Origin: an uncultured archaeon A07HR60
Lineage (GTDB): Archaea; Halobacteriota; Halobacteria; Halobacteriales; Haloferacaceae
NCBI GenBank assembly: GCA_000496235.1
Contig: KI543231.1
Location: 390,746 to 454,745, forward strand
Direction: 5' to 3'
DNA length: 64,000 nt
The notes under the pieces are model-generated. The model saw nothing but the letters and a program-made list of their open reading frames with translations, was not told the origin of the DNA and ran no database searches. Both the position numbers and the translations under genes were made by a program. Positions within the stretch are counted from its first letter, which is position 1, and the number at the start of each line of letters is the position of its first letter. Below are positions 54,250 through 63,211 of this stretch, in pieces.

Positions 54250-54384
54250 ATGGTTGAAATTCGGCTGTCGCAGGGGATGGACTACTTGATTCCCCCACCG
54301 ACTTGTGAGTTAGGTGACAGCCGATTCGCGGATCGTCCCGGTCTCGGCTTCCGAATGCGGAGCCCCGTGTGGATCTTCGAGTGA
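54250..54384 (+). CDS. Possible 44-residue small protein
   Basis: A 44-codon frame with ATG 54250 (MVEIRLSQGMDYLIPPPTCE) and stop at 54382-54384 lies in the otherwise empty stretch between the HTH gene and the methyltransferase. AT-rich TATA-like sequences (GTATATTAGG near 54207-54216 and GATATATGAC near 54230) precede it. Codon choice is reasonable, but there is no recognised family. A chance frame is also plausible. Confidence 0.3.
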   Translation: MVEIRLSQGMDYLIPPPTCELGDSRFADRPGLGFRMRSPVWIFE

Positions 54385-54533
54385 GTGGTCAACTCACAGT
54401 GGTAATCGCATAAGAGCCCACGCTCTCAGAAGCAGGTTACTGACACAGGTCGTTGGCACACCCGCTCTGGGACCCGACCCCTGCGAGTGATATCCAGTAC
54501 GGTTTTATTGGTCGGCTGTGGACCGTCAATTGT

Positions 54534-55238
54534 GTGAAAGGACAGGAATGGTACCAGGCCGAGGAGGTCGCCCAAGAGTACGATGACCTCCGATTTGCCG
54601 ACGGGGGTCAGGTAATTGATCGCCGCGAGAAGGAGGCCGTTTTGTCGGCACTGGGTCCGGTCGAGGACCGTCGGGTCTTGGAAGTCGCCTGTGGGACGGG
54701 CCGATTCACGAACATGCTGGCCGACCAGGGGGCAGACATCACCGCGCTCGACATTTCCAGGGAGATGATGCAGCAGGGTCGCCAGAAGGCCCGCTCTGCC
54801 GGCCACGATTCGCAGGTAGCGTTCATGCGGGGGGATGCGTCGCGGCTTCCATTCCCCGACGACCACTTTGATGCCGTCCTCGCGATGCGGTTTTTCCATC
54901 TTCTCGATAACCCCGTCGAATACGTCCGCGAACTGGCCCGGGTGTCGGCAGAACAGGTGGTCTTCGATACGTTCAATCGCCGCTCTGCACGGCTCCTGTA
55001 CACCTGGATTCTCCCGATGGGGTCGCGGTTGTACTCTCGGAGAGAAGTCTCACTGTTGTTTGATGCCGCTGGTCTCGAACTCGTCTCCGATGAGCACGAC
55101 TTCGTGCTTCCATACGGATTCTATCGGAATCTCCCCAGCAATGTAGCCGACCCCTTCCGACGACTCGACGAGAAAATCAGTGACACAGCTTTCGGTGATT
55201 TCGTCGCGTCTGTCTCTTACTGGAGTGCACGAGTGTGA
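54534..55238 (+). CDS. Class I SAM-dependent methyltransferase
   Basis: A 234-residue methyltransferase of the Methyltransf_11 type. SAM-binding motif I is VLEVACGTGRFTNMLADQG, then ITALDISREMMQQG, followed by RGDASRLPFPDDHFDAVLAMRFFHLLDNP, the last two being typical of small-molecule methyltransferases (UbiE-like). The C-terminal part contains RREVSLLFDAAGLELV. The substrate is unknown. The start is the GTG at 54534 (GTGAAAGGACAGG), which lies about 28 bases after a TATA-like GGTTTTATTGG; an in-frame ATG at 54453 is upstream of this promoter. It is a single gene. Confidence 0.85.
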   Translation: MKGQEWYQAEEVAQEYDDLRFADGGQVIDRREKEAVLSALGPVEDRRVLEVACGTGRFTNMLADQGADITALDISREMMQQGRQKARSAGHDSQVAFMRGDASRLPFPDDHFDAVLAMRFFHLLDNPVEYVRELARVSAEQVVFDTFNRRSARLLYTWILPMGSRLYSRREVSLLFDAAGLELVSDEHDFVLPYGFYRNLPSNVADPFRRLDEKISDTAFGDFVASVSYWSARV

Positions 55239-55585
55239 CCGTGAGTGCGGTCTCTCACCAGCCTTGCGTCGTATTCAATTCGACAGACTCCACACAGATT
55301 GATCTGAAGTGGACTGACGGATGACCAGCGGGACCCTCATGTCTCAGCGCAACCCGAAAATGAGGCGCGGCTCTGGGAACGTGCCGACGGACGACGGTGT
55401 ATCAATCAGAAAGTTTCAGCATATCATGATTCTCGAGAAGGATTCGGCACTCTTAGCGAGACCCTCGTTCGGCCAGCGGTCGGTGAGCAGCCGTATCGAG
55501 TTAGCCGTCGTCGCTTGACGACTTGCCGGGGCGTATCCACGGGACAAGTTGTGGAAGACAGTCGAGTGGTCGCTATCGTCCCTGT
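55239..55585. other. Intergenic region, nothing recognised
   Basis: About 350 bases between convergent genes. One plus frame (55321-55518) has no family resemblance or promoter, so I leave it out. Confidence 0.5.
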
Positions 55586-55981
55586 TCAAACCCCTTCTTC
55601 GACGACGTTGCCGACCGCGAAATTCGATTTCACGTCCGTAATCTCGATTTTCACCCGCTCACCGACATCGGATCCCGGAACGATTATAACGTATCCCCGC
55701 TCAACTCTCGCGATCCCGTCGCCTTGTTTTCCGAGATCCTCCACTTCGACGTACCGCATTTCCCCGGGTTCTACTGGCGGCTGTGGCTCGTCAGACCGCA
55801 CTGCTGACGTACTCGGTGCTTCATCTTCGGAGCGATTGCTGATCAACGCTACCTGGTGAACACCATCTGGCTCTATTGACCCGGTCTCGACTTCTCGCCG
55901 AGGCACCTCAATCGTGTACCCGTCTTCCGTCTCCTGAATTTCCGCACTAAACAGACAGAGTAAGTCGTCCGATATTTTCAA
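55586..55981 (-). CDS. TRAM domain protein
   Basis: A 131-residue protein. The C-terminal ~60 residues (MRYVEVEDLGKQGDGIARVERGYVIIVPGSDVGERV) are a TRAM domain, a small RNA-binding beta-barrel found in archaeal RNA chaperones and tRNA modification enzymes. The N-terminal half starts KISDDLLCLFSAEIQE and has the haloarchaeal VPRREVETGSIEPD block, joined by an Asp/Ser-rich linker. I chose the TTG at 55981 as start because a perfect GGAGGT (55991-55996 on the minus strand) sits 9 bases upstream; the longer frame to 56083 has no domain content. A role as RNA chaperone is likely but not shown. Confidence 0.83.
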   Translation of the reverse strand: MKISDDLLCLFSAEIQETEDGYTIEVPRREVETGSIEPDGVHQVALISNRSEDEAPSTSAVRSDEPQPPVEPGEMRYVEVEDLGKQGDGIARVERGYVIIVPGSDVGERVKIEITDVKSNFAVGNVVEEGV

Positions 55982-56166
55982 ATCTAAGTAACCTCCAAGT
56001 TGGCACACTTCATCGACGGTAATATGTGTACCGCCGGATGAAGCCGGGATTGAACGGCGGTTACGCGAACACACCCACATCAATAATTCCTCGTCTCACC
56101 TACACTCACACTCACGCCAGCTCCGAGGCCCTGGACCTGGTGGGTACCAGATGTGTGGTGGTGCAG

Positions 56167-57110
56167 TCAGTCGATCAGGCTCCCGTCGGGACGTTTGGCA
56201 CCCTCAGAGTCGTGGACGACGACTCGCTCCCCGCTGACGGTGTCGTATTCGTCACGGACGCCGATTGCCTCCTGAAGCTCCCGTATTGCGCGCTCTTTGA
56301 GCGCCTCTGCGAGTCGTGTCGCTTCCGCGTGAGAAATATCGCGACCTAATCCCTCACACTCGTGGGCCCGGACCATCCCCGCCTCGTCGACGGCCTCACC
56401 CATCGGCTGGGACGTGCCACCCAATGCGACGCTAAACGGGTAGGTCTGACAGATGAGTGGCCGGTCATCGTGAACCGTGCACTCACCGTTTCCGTCAGTC
56501 TCCTCGTAGAACGCACAGTCCCCGCAGCCATCGACCGCGAGTGCCCACTCGAAGGTCTCACCCGTAGGCCCGTTTCCGTCGGCTCCCTCGGTGATGCCGT
56601 ACGGCATGGGACGCGCCACATCGCGCCAGTCGTATTCGTACTCAGTCTCGATTTCCCGCACTTCGTCGGGGAAGACCGTCGCCGTGTGTGGTTCTCGTGT
56701 GGGAGATTCCTCAAGAGACTCGCTGTCGGCTGATCCAGCCGGGCTATCGGTACTGTCTGTCCCGTCGCTGACGCTCGGAGTAGCTGCGGTTTCACCTCTT
56801 GATCCGGATTCTGATTCCAGCTGAGATTCGATTGAGATTGAGATTGAGATCCTGATTCAAACTCGAACCCCGACTCCGCCACAGACTCAGATTCAGATTC
56901 GGATTCGGATTCGAGTTCTGAATCAGACACAGAATTGGACTCGCCGTCTGCCCGGCCAGTCGTGTCCCCATCAGCCGGGTCTTCTGGGTCGTAGCCCTTA
57001 CAGCAGGCGCCACACCGGGTGCACTCGAACCCGATCGACTCGATGGCCTCGGCAAGTGCCGATACCTCCAGTTCACGGGCGCGAGCCAACTCGGTCTCCA
57101 GCGATTCCAT
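56167..57110 (-). pseudogene. YkgJ-like Cys-cluster (Fe-S/zinc) protein, frameshifted in a Ser/Glu repeat
   Basis: A gene split between two frames. The first runs from ATG 57110 (MESLETELARARELEVS) through CTRCGACCKGYDPED to a Ser/Glu/Gln repeat. The second resumes in the repeat and gives EVREIETEYEYDW, VDGCGDCAFYE, GECTVHDDRPLICQTYPFSV and RAHECEGLG, ending at 56167. Together these are the Cys motifs of the YkgJ/CxxCxxCC family, whose members bind a metal or Fe-S cluster. The frame change falls in the stretch of about 56830-56860, where TGAGAT units recur, read as SQSQS or ISIS. The low-complexity insert (~100 residues) is not in family members I know. It may be decay, slippage, or a read error. 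Confidence 0.7.
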
Positions 57111-57165
57111 ACGTATCTTGTGAGATGACGGCTGAAAACGCCATCGCGATGCCAGTCTGAATCCG

Positions 57166-58005
57166 CTACGCCGACGGACTGTCCAAACGAGCAAGCCAGC
57201 CGCGATCGATCTGGTGGGCTCGTGCGAGCTTCGCCAGGTGGGCTGCTGCGGTCGCGCTGGCGAGGTCTTCGACACCACTGATATCCTTCTGATACGCGTG
57301 CTCGACGACCTGGTCGAGAGTACTCGCGCCGGCCTCAACGACGGCGTCTTGAACCGCGATCTCCCGGTGACGGCGGTGGCTGATCAGCCGCTCGATTGTC
57401 GCCTGGGGGTCCTCGACTGGCGGGCCGTGACCCGGCTTGAGCGACGCGAATCCGCGAGCCAGCACCTGACGAAGGCTGGTGAGATACGCCCGCATATCTC
57501 CCTCTGGATACCCGACCACAACACTTCCCTCTGCCATCGCAAGGTCGCCACAGAGGAGTCGCCGACCGGCCGTTCCCTCATCGGTAGGCCGATTGGATGT
57601 GGTAGAGTAGCCACGGTCCTCTGGGCTATCTGTGGGTTCAGGAGGCACCGCGAATCCGACGTGGTCGCGCGCATGACCTGGAGTTGTGACCGCATGTGCG
57701 GGGCCGACCCGATCACCGTCTTTGAACGTCCGGTCCGGTTCTAGACCTGTCGTCTCGGTGAAGCGGTCGATATGCCCGGTCTGGGCCCACACGGTGGCAC
57801 CGGTCCGCTCAGCGTATACGGCGACTGCTCCGACGTGGTCGAGGTGAGTGTGTGTGACAGCAATGTGCTCGATTTGAGTCTCCGAGACGACGTCGTTCAG
57901 TGCATCACACTCTCCAGCCGGGTCGATCAGGAGGCCTCGATAGACGTACGCGTTCGTTTCACCGGTTGGTGAGCGTGCGTTCGACGGGACCGTGATCCGG
58001 CGCAT
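57166..58005 (-). CDS. Metallo-beta-lactamase-fold hydrolase
   Basis: A 279-residue enzyme of the MBL superfamily, resembling the LACTB2/glyoxalase-II-like group. The zinc motif is in AVTHTHLDHVGAVAV (HxHxDH), with further ligands in TTPGHARDH and LLCGDLAMAEG and the terminal KPGHGPPV His. The C-terminal ~60 residues form an extra helical domain (HRRHREIAVQDAVVEAG...). The substrate is unknown. It starts at ATG 58005, overlapping the stop of the upstream radical SAM gene (TGATG), so the two are coupled; a TTG one codon upstream is less likely. Confidence 0.85.
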   Translation of the reverse strand: MRRITVPSNARSPTGETNAYVYRGLLIDPAGECDALNDVVSETQIEHIAVTHTHLDHVGAVAVYAERTGATVWAQTGHIDRFTETTGLEPDRTFKDGDRVGPAHAVTTPGHARDHVGFAVPPEPTDSPEDRGYSTTSNRPTDEGTAGRRLLCGDLAMAEGSVVVGYPEGDMRAYLTSLRQVLARGFASLKPGHGPPVEDPQATIERLISHRRHREIAVQDAVVEAGASTLDQVVEHAYQKDISGVEDLASATAAAHLAKLARAHQIDRGWLARLDSPSA

Positions 58006-59816
58006 CAATCGTCACCGGCGCCGGGTTCAGAGCCGTGTCCGGCCCCGAGACTGCCCTGGGCGTCAGTTCCGGCGCCCGACGCTCGGATCGTCACGAAAGA
58101 ATCCAGATCGACAGAACCGTCCAATGCCTCATGAACGTGATTGTATGGCCGATTGACGATGATATCGCCGGCTCGACTTTGCCCCACTTTGGGCAGTGCC
58201 GCGAGTTCGTCCATAGAGGCGCTGTTCAAATCTAGCGGGTGCGGAACTCCCGTGACCGACCGATATCCGTGGCCGACGATGGCAACGTCGGTCGTCTGTC
58301 CCAACTCACGCTCACCTGGAATCGCCACCAGTAGCGCATACGTTCCCGGTTGGCGGCCGAACGTCCGCCCGTCCTGGTGGTATTCGAGGTGTACATCCGG
58401 GAGGATAGTCCCTGGCGGGGCCACTCGCTGCAGCATCGGATTGTCGATTTCTTCCCGGACCTCCGTTTTGTACGATTTGAACAGTTGTTTGTGATTATCG
58501 GCGAGATCAGCTCCAGTCTCTTCCATCTCGGTGCCCTCGAAGGCCATCACCTGGCGAATGTTGATACGGCGGACCATGAGCCCCTCGTCGTAGACACGCT
58601 GGAGGAACCGTTTGTTATGAGCGAACGTCTCCTCCCGTTCCCCGGTCAGTCCGTGGAGGAGATTGATCCCCGGAAGCAGTTTAGGGAGTCGAGTCGTTCC
58701 TGACGGTTTACTGGCCGGCGCGTCCGCCGCCGACTCGCCGGGCCGCCAGCCGGCCACCTCATTCAGCACTCGAACAGCTTCCAGACACTCTTCGGCGCTC
58801 ACGAGCAGGTTATTCTCCTCTTGGACGTGGGGGTCTGCCGACTCGAGGCCGAACGCGGCCGTGTCACCAGCGGTGTTGTGCTCGGCAATCACACGAATCC
58901 CCTCACGAGACCGCTCGGGATACTCGGTGATCGTCACCGGGTTCATATTGTCCAGATGCAGCGTTCGGAGATTCGGGGCCACCTCACGGATACCGCCGTA
59001 GAGTCGGCGGAGTGCGTCGGGATTGGGTGCTTCACCGTCGCCGCCGAACGCCAGGATATCGGCCTGCCGGCCGATACGGAAATGCCGCATCCCGCGCTCG
59101 TACAGCCCTTTCACCTCCCGCACGACGGATGCTGCTGTCCGGAATGTGGGATCGCCGTACATGGGTTCTGTACAGAACGAACACCGATACGCACAGCCCC
59201 GAGACGTCTCCATTTCTGCAATCAGGTACTCAGGGTGGTTCGGGTGCTGTTCGACGATGAACGCGCCCATCGACGCCCATCGATCAAGTTCCTCAGCGCC
59301 GCGGTAGCGGTCGTTGAACCCTTCGAGCCCGCTGTCGACGAGATCGTACACTGCAGTCTCGATATCTGCCATCGCGAGAAAGTCAAAGTCCAGATTCTGC
59401 CGTTCAGTCTCGATCCCGCCTTCGTTGGCGTCTCCCACGCCGAATCGGACTGGCCCGCCCATGATCGAGGTGCCGTCGGCGGTCCAGGCGATCTCTCGCA
59501 CCTCGTCAGGGTCAGCCGGCGTGCCGCCGACGTACTTTCCTGGGACAGTCATCCCTCCGATGTAAATTGCGAGATCGGCGTCGGCCACTGCGCCCCAGCG
59601 GCGCCGCTCCTCGCGGAGTTCGTCAATCGTGTAGTAGGTGATTTGGGTCTCGGGTACCCCCGCATCCACCAGCGCACCCGCGGTATATCGCGGATATGTC
59701 GAGATGTACGGCGGGACTCCAAAGTGAGCAGGCTCGTCCACGTATCCGTCGACGATCGTGACATCCAGACTGCTGGGATCCCGCGTCCCGCCGCTTCGAC
59801 GCGTCGGGTCCGTCAT
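58005..59816 (-). CDS. Radical SAM protein with B12-binding-like and HhH domains
   Basis: A 603-residue radical SAM enzyme. The N-terminal ~170 residues look like a cobalamin-binding-type domain (VTIVDGYVDEPAHFGVPPY...). The [4Fe-4S] motif is CAYRCSFC (Cys-x3-Cys-x2-Cys), followed by a TIM-barrel region with FRIGRQADIL and GLESADPHVQEENN. The C-terminal ~90 residues carry a helix-hairpin-helix motif (LNSASMDELAALPKVGQSRAG), which suggests nucleic-acid binding. It starts at ATG 59816, ~30 bases after a TATA-like TTTTATTG. It is first in a coupled set with the MBL hydrolase and the Cys-cluster gene. The reaction is unknown. Confidence 0.87.
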   Translation of the reverse strand: MTDPTRRSGGTRDPSSLDVTIVDGYVDEPAHFGVPPYISTYPRYTAGALVDAGVPETQITYYTIDELREERRRWGAVADADLAIYIGGMTVPGKYVGGTPADPDEVREIAWTADGTSIMGGPVRFGVGDANEGGIETERQNLDFDFLAMADIETAVYDLVDSGLEGFNDRYRGAEELDRWASMGAFIVEQHPNHPEYLIAEMETSRGCAYRCSFCTEPMYGDPTFRTAASVVREVKGLYERGMRHFRIGRQADILAFGGDGEAPNPDALRRLYGGIREVAPNLRTLHLDNMNPVTITEYPERSREGIRVIAEHNTAGDTAAFGLESADPHVQEENNLLVSAEECLEAVRVLNEVAGWRPGESAADAPASKPSGTTRLPKLLPGINLLHGLTGEREETFAHNKRFLQRVYDEGLMVRRINIRQVMAFEGTEMEETGADLADNHKQLFKSYKTEVREEIDNPMLQRVAPPGTILPDVHLEYHQDGRTFGRQPGTYALLVAIPGERELGQTTDVAIVGHGYRSVTGVPHPLDLNSASMDELAALPKVGQSRAGDIIVNRPYNHVHEALDGSVDLDSFVTIRASGAGTDAQGSLGAGHGSEPGAGDD

Positions 59817-60112
59817 TGTAATCTTAATATTAGACCGAACAATAAAACGGTGCGGAACTACTCTGACGGCCTCGGTAACCCCCGGTCCGGTGGGCAGCAC
59901 TGGATGCCGACTGAACTGGGCGGAATGACACATCTTGGTAACTGGTCTACTGGGAACGCACCCAGCGATGACTGACATAGCCGGGGAGCAACGAGGTATG
60001 GACCCGCCTGACGAGAAGACACATACTCATTCTTGACTCGGGATCGTCTCAGACAGCGAGACACGAGCCGCCGACTGATGGCGACTACTGCTGTCAGGTC
60101 GCAACAACAGAT
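59817..60112. other. Gap before the radical SAM gene, promoter only
   Basis: It holds the radical SAM promoter at its left end (CCGTTTTATTG on the minus strand). The rest, up to the DUF429 stop at 60113, contains no gene I can recognise. Confidence 0.5.
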
Positions 60113-61048
60113 TTACTCGAAGTCACGGCCCGTGTAAATCCACGCTTCCAACTTCGCGGCTGCGTCGTGATCGGAGAGACGCAGCCCGTCGCCCGAGCGG
60201 GTAGCCTCGTAGACGGCATTAGCGGCCGCCAGTGCGTCAAGCCCGTCGCCCCCAGTGTTCTGGAGAGCTCGTTCTTGCAGCTCTGCCGGGATAATAAGCG
60301 ATCCCGCGCTGGCGAGCCCGTCAAGTATCTCTCGACGACGGGTTCGCTCCGTGTCACCGCCACCCTTGTACTTATCACGCGGGAGACCGACGGCGTCCAG
60401 ATGCCCTGCTGGGTACGTCTCCAATACAAGTGTTGCCCGGTCACCGAGTCCCTGAACCGGGAGTACTCGGATTCCGGGATTGTCAACGAAGGCTGCGAGG
60501 ACATCACGAACGCCATGATATGTAATCGTGTCGACGACGAACCCGTATGGCGATCGGGAATCGACCCGGCCGTCTGTTGCTCGTTTCAGGTATGTTCGAT
60601 CCGGATCGACCGCGCGGGTGCGGTCGACACATGTGCTGGTGAATGCGTCCAAATCGGGGTATCGCTCGCCGAACCCCTCGACGAACCCCTCCCACGACTC
60701 CACTGTCGGGTCCATCACGACTTCCGGAATCGCAAACGGGAAATCCAGCCCGACCGCGGCCGCATCGCGGTCCGTGATGAACTCCACGAGAGCGGTATGA
60801 GTCGCCTCCCGATTCGGTTCACAATTGAATACCTCAGTGGCCGGTCCGAGGCTTGTGACGCGCGCTCGGTCTCCTTCTGCTCTGGCGACCGTCACCCAGG
60901 TGTTCAATCCTGCATTAGCGGCTGCGGCACTGAAGTCGACGCCGACGACCTGTGTCGGCGGCTCGAATCCGCCGTCTGCTGCGGCCATCTGCTCGATACT
61001 CGTATTATCCGTCTCCCGATCTGGCCGTGACGACTGGTCGCGAGACAC
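60113..61048 (-). CDS. DUF429 family (predicted RNase H-like nuclease)
   Basis: A 311-residue protein of the DUF429 family, which is predicted to have an RNase H-like fold. The N-terminal VVGVDFSAAAANAGL, with the aspartate that would hold the first metal, is followed by ARAEGDRARV, AAVGLDFPFAIP (second acidic strand) and the C-terminal GDGLDALAAANAVYEA block (third acidic position). The function is not known. The first ~30 residues are polar and not conserved-looking, so the start could also be at an internal Met (MAAADGGFEPP, residue 21). Single gene, convergent to nothing nearby; the next genes are divergent. Confidence 0.82.
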   Translation of the reverse strand: MSRDQSSRPDRETDNTSIEQMAAADGGFEPPTQVVGVDFSAAAANAGLNTWVTVARAEGDRARVTSLGPATEVFNCEPNREATHTALVEFITDRDAAAVGLDFPFAIPEVVMDPTVESWEGFVEGFGERYPDLDAFTSTCVDRTRAVDPDRTYLKRATDGRVDSRSPYGFVVDTITYHGVRDVLAAFVDNPGIRVLPVQGLGDRATLVLETYPAGHLDAVGLPRDKYKGGGDTERTRRREILDGLASAGSLIIPAELQERALQNTGGDGLDALAAANAVYEATRSGDGLRLSDHDAAAKLEAWIYTGRDFE

Positions 61049-61248
61049 TGTCGGAAAGATGGCTCAGCCAGAAATGAAGCCACCGGAGGCTCGACAAGGC
61101 TGGTCCAGATCGATTGCGGACCCGTCAGATCAGATGATCAGCGAGACTCCACGGCGAGGTCCGCTTCCCGACAGTGACCGGATTTTTGAGGTGGAGATTA
61201 TGGATGCAGGTCCCGTGCGCTTATAGCCCACCCAGCCGAATTCAGAGT
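61049..61248. other. Divergent intergenic region
   Basis: Two hundred bases between the DUF429 start and the small zinc-ribbon gene. Some AT-rich stretches could be promoters, but no single element stands out. Confidence 0.4.
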
Positions 61249-61407
61249 ATGCCTAGCACGACGGAAGTCAAGTGTACGAGCCAGGATTGTGAACTCGACA
61301 TGTTCGAGAATCACTACACGTACGATATCGCCGACGGGCACACAGTGGCAGACTTGACGTGTCCACTCTGCGGCGGGAGTGACTGCCTCCAAGAGATCGA
61401 GGTCTAA
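61249..61407 (+). CDS. 52-residue zinc-ribbon protein
   Basis: A short protein with two Cys pairs, CTSQDCELDMFENH and CPLCGGSDC, probably a one-domain zinc ribbon. The order (KCTSQDCELDMFENHYTYD then TCPLCGG) matches small conserved haloarchaeal proteins I have seen, but I cannot give a reliable family name. The start is ATG 61249 (MPSTTEVKCTSQ). It is separated from the Hsp20 gene by only 2 bases, so the two form an operon. Confidence 0.75.
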   Translation: MPSTTEVKCTSQDCELDMFENHYTYDIADGHTVADLTCPLCGGSDCLQEIEV

Positions 61408-61409
61408 CG

Positions 61410-61825
61410 ATGGCAGGACTCGCCGACATCGGCCGGTCGGCGGTTCGTAACGCACTCGAGCGGGTCGGTCGCGGGGTGAGTCGCGTCCAAGAGCGGCGAC
61501 CCCTCGCGCACGATTTCCTCGAGAGTGAGGACGCATACCTGGTCGTGTTCGACGCTCCCGGTGTCTCTCGTGAGGATGTCCAGGTCAAGTTCTCCAGCGG
61601 GACCGTCGAGGTTCGTGTCGACCGATTTCGCGACTTCTACGAAGGGTTCGAGATGCGGTTTCCCGGCCGGGGATTGACTCTCTCGGGATCTGCCACACTA
61701 CCTCGTGAGGCGTCTGTGGCTCCACAAGAGGCCACCGCCACGATCACCCAGGCCGAACGCTTCGAGTCGAGATTCCAAAAGACGAAACCTCCCCGACGTC
61801 ACTGTCGCAGACCGACGACGAGTGA
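61410..61825 (+). pseudogene. Hsp20/alpha-crystallin family protein, 3'-frameshifted
   Basis: A small heat-shock-like protein. The alpha-crystallin domain is visible as DAYLVVFDAPGVSREDVQVKF and EVRVDRF...FEMRFPGRG, followed by ATLPREASV. As read, codon 116 onward is in the wrong frame and runs on to a stop at 61883. Adding one G at 61755 (GCCGAACGC to GCCGGAACGC) restores GTLRVEIPKD and a stop at 61823-61825, with the C-terminal I-x-I motif needed for oligomer assembly and an acidic tail. The gene is thus either mutated or carries a base-calling error. It is in an operon with the zinc-ribbon gene. Confidence 0.75.
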
Positions 61826-61883
61826 CCGGCCGAGCGCTTCACGAGCACTACGGCCACAGTCTACCACGGCTGATGACACGTAA

Positions 61884-62199
61884 GACCGCTCACCGCGTTC
61901 TTTCTAACCGAACCTTACTCAGACGATCGACACTTGCAGAATAAAAATCTCAGCCGATTACACAGTACACCCGCTCGGTCCGGATTATGATTCTGGGATT
62001 ATTAATACGTCCGAATTCGATCTCGACTACGACACGACACGACTTCGACTTCGGCGCCACTCTTGACCTGATATCATTTTCAGACAGTGTCAGCCGTGGA
62101 GACCGATACAAAAGCCGAACAGCGACAGAGAGGTTATTTTCGCTGAGGGAACTTTCATGATTGACACTGACAGGAGCCATCCGCGCCAGCGTGTGTTAC
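61884..62199. other. Convergent intergenic region, nothing recognised
   Basis: About 315 bases, AT-richer than surroundings, between convergent genes. No frame or structure could be supported. Confidence 0.5.
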
Positions 62200-62799
62200 T
62201 CATCCAGGCAGGTCGTCTTCGCTGTCGATAGTGCGATCGACTTCTGTGGAAGGCTGCCAATCTGTCGTCAACTCCAGGAGCTGAACGAGCATTCGGCCGG
62301 TCGCCCCCCAGACAGTGTACCCGTCGACGCGAAAGAAGTGAAGTCTGTATTGGGCCTGCTCTGATCGCTCGTAGAAGGCTGCCTCGTAGTTGTCGGCGTC
62401 AGTCAATGCCGAGACCTGAAGCACAGAAATCTCGGCGACTTCGGTATCGTCCGGGACGTAATCCCGGTCAGGAATTGACGCGACGAAAGGCCGCACTGCA
62501 TAATCTGTGACAGTATCGATATCGTCTAGACAGCCGTGAACATCGGCTTCATGTGGACGAAGCCCGATTTCTTCGTTCGCCTCTCGAAGCGCGGTCTCTC
62601 GCAGTGAGGCGTCTTCCGGTTCACGCCCACCGCCGGGGAAACTCATCTGTCCAGGGTGTTCACCGAGGTGGTCGGCCCGCTTGGTGAACAGCAGCGCGAG
62701 CCCGTCTTCTCGAGAGACGACAGGGGCGATTACAGCCGCCTCCCGCCGCTGTGTGGTGACCTCGACCGGATTACGCCCTCGAACCCCGGTCAAATCCAT
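62200..62799 (-). CDS. Nudix hydrolase, CoA-diphosphatase-like
   Basis: A 199-residue Nudix enzyme. The Nudix box reads GGGREPEDASLRETALREANEEIGL, with the expected RE and EExG residues, and LFTKRADHLGEHPGQMSFPGG just before it is the signature of the CoA-diphosphatase (NudL/UPF0035) subgroup. That subgroup cleaves CoA and acyl-CoA to phosphopantetheine and 3',5'-ADP. The start is ATG 62799 (MDLTGVRGR); an in-frame start at 62820 adds a few residues. Single gene between two convergent neighbours. Confidence 0.88.
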   Translation of the reverse strand: MDLTGVRGRNPVEVTTQRREAAVIAPVVSREDGLALLFTKRADHLGEHPGQMSFPGGGREPEDASLRETALREANEEIGLRPHEADVHGCLDDIDTVTDYAVRPFVASIPDRDYVPDDTEVAEISVLQVSALTDADNYEAAFYERSEQAQYRLHFFRVDGYTVWGATGRMLVQLLELTTDWQPSTEVDRTIDSEDDLPG

Positions 62800-62820
62800 A
62801 CAATGCACATTGCCCGCCAC

Positions 62821-63007
62821 CGTCTTATCTTGTGTGGATTCTCACAGTATCCTCAGCAGTCTGATCCACATAGACCGGCGACAGAACACCGACCTGTGAG
62901 TTGCACTCGTAGTCTCGGTCATGTTCCGCCCCAAACAGTTCACGGAGATGACCAACTCGACCACCCCTCGCGTCGACGGTCAGTGCCGAATCGACAGAGA
63001 CGAGAAT
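62821..63007. other. Short intergenic region
   Basis: Nothing recognised apart from a possible promoter for the Nudix gene on its left side. Confidence 0.4.
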
Positions 63008-63211
63008 TCAGACCCGCTCGACGTGCTTGCGTACTTCGAACTGCGCGTCTCCACCCATCACAATCTCGAGAATAGCTATCAGGCTGATGTCACAGTTGGG
63101 ACACCCAATATCCCAGGTGAGCCGGCCGTCGCCACACTCTGGGTCGGGGACTCGCTGGATTTGTTCCAGCAGTGCTTCACACGCCGGACACCGGAGTTTG
63201 TCTGTGCTCAT
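63008..63211 (-). CDS. 67-residue zinc-ribbon protein
   Basis: A small protein with two Cys pairs, CPACEALL and CPNC, separated by a RLTWDIG segment, so probably a single zinc ribbon. It may act as a small adaptor or RNA-binding module; no family name is certain. The start is ATG 63211 (MSTDKLRCPACE). It lies between the Nudix gene and another small gene on the same strand. Confidence 0.7.
   Translation of the reverse strand: MSTDKLRCPACEALLEQIQRVPDPECGDGRLTWDIGCPNCDISLIAILEIVMGGDAQFEVRKHVERV

Noticed and set aside
56880-56940. Short GATTCN repeats resembling a CRISPR-like array
   Set aside because: Units are six bases, without spacers, and encode the Ser/Glu repeat of the Cys-cluster gene.
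58821-59975. Long plus-strand frame of 384 codons opposite the radical SAM gene
   Set aside because: It is antisense to a gene with clear radical SAM motifs, and has no family resemblance or promoter. Long antisense frames are common in GC-rich haloarchaeal genes.
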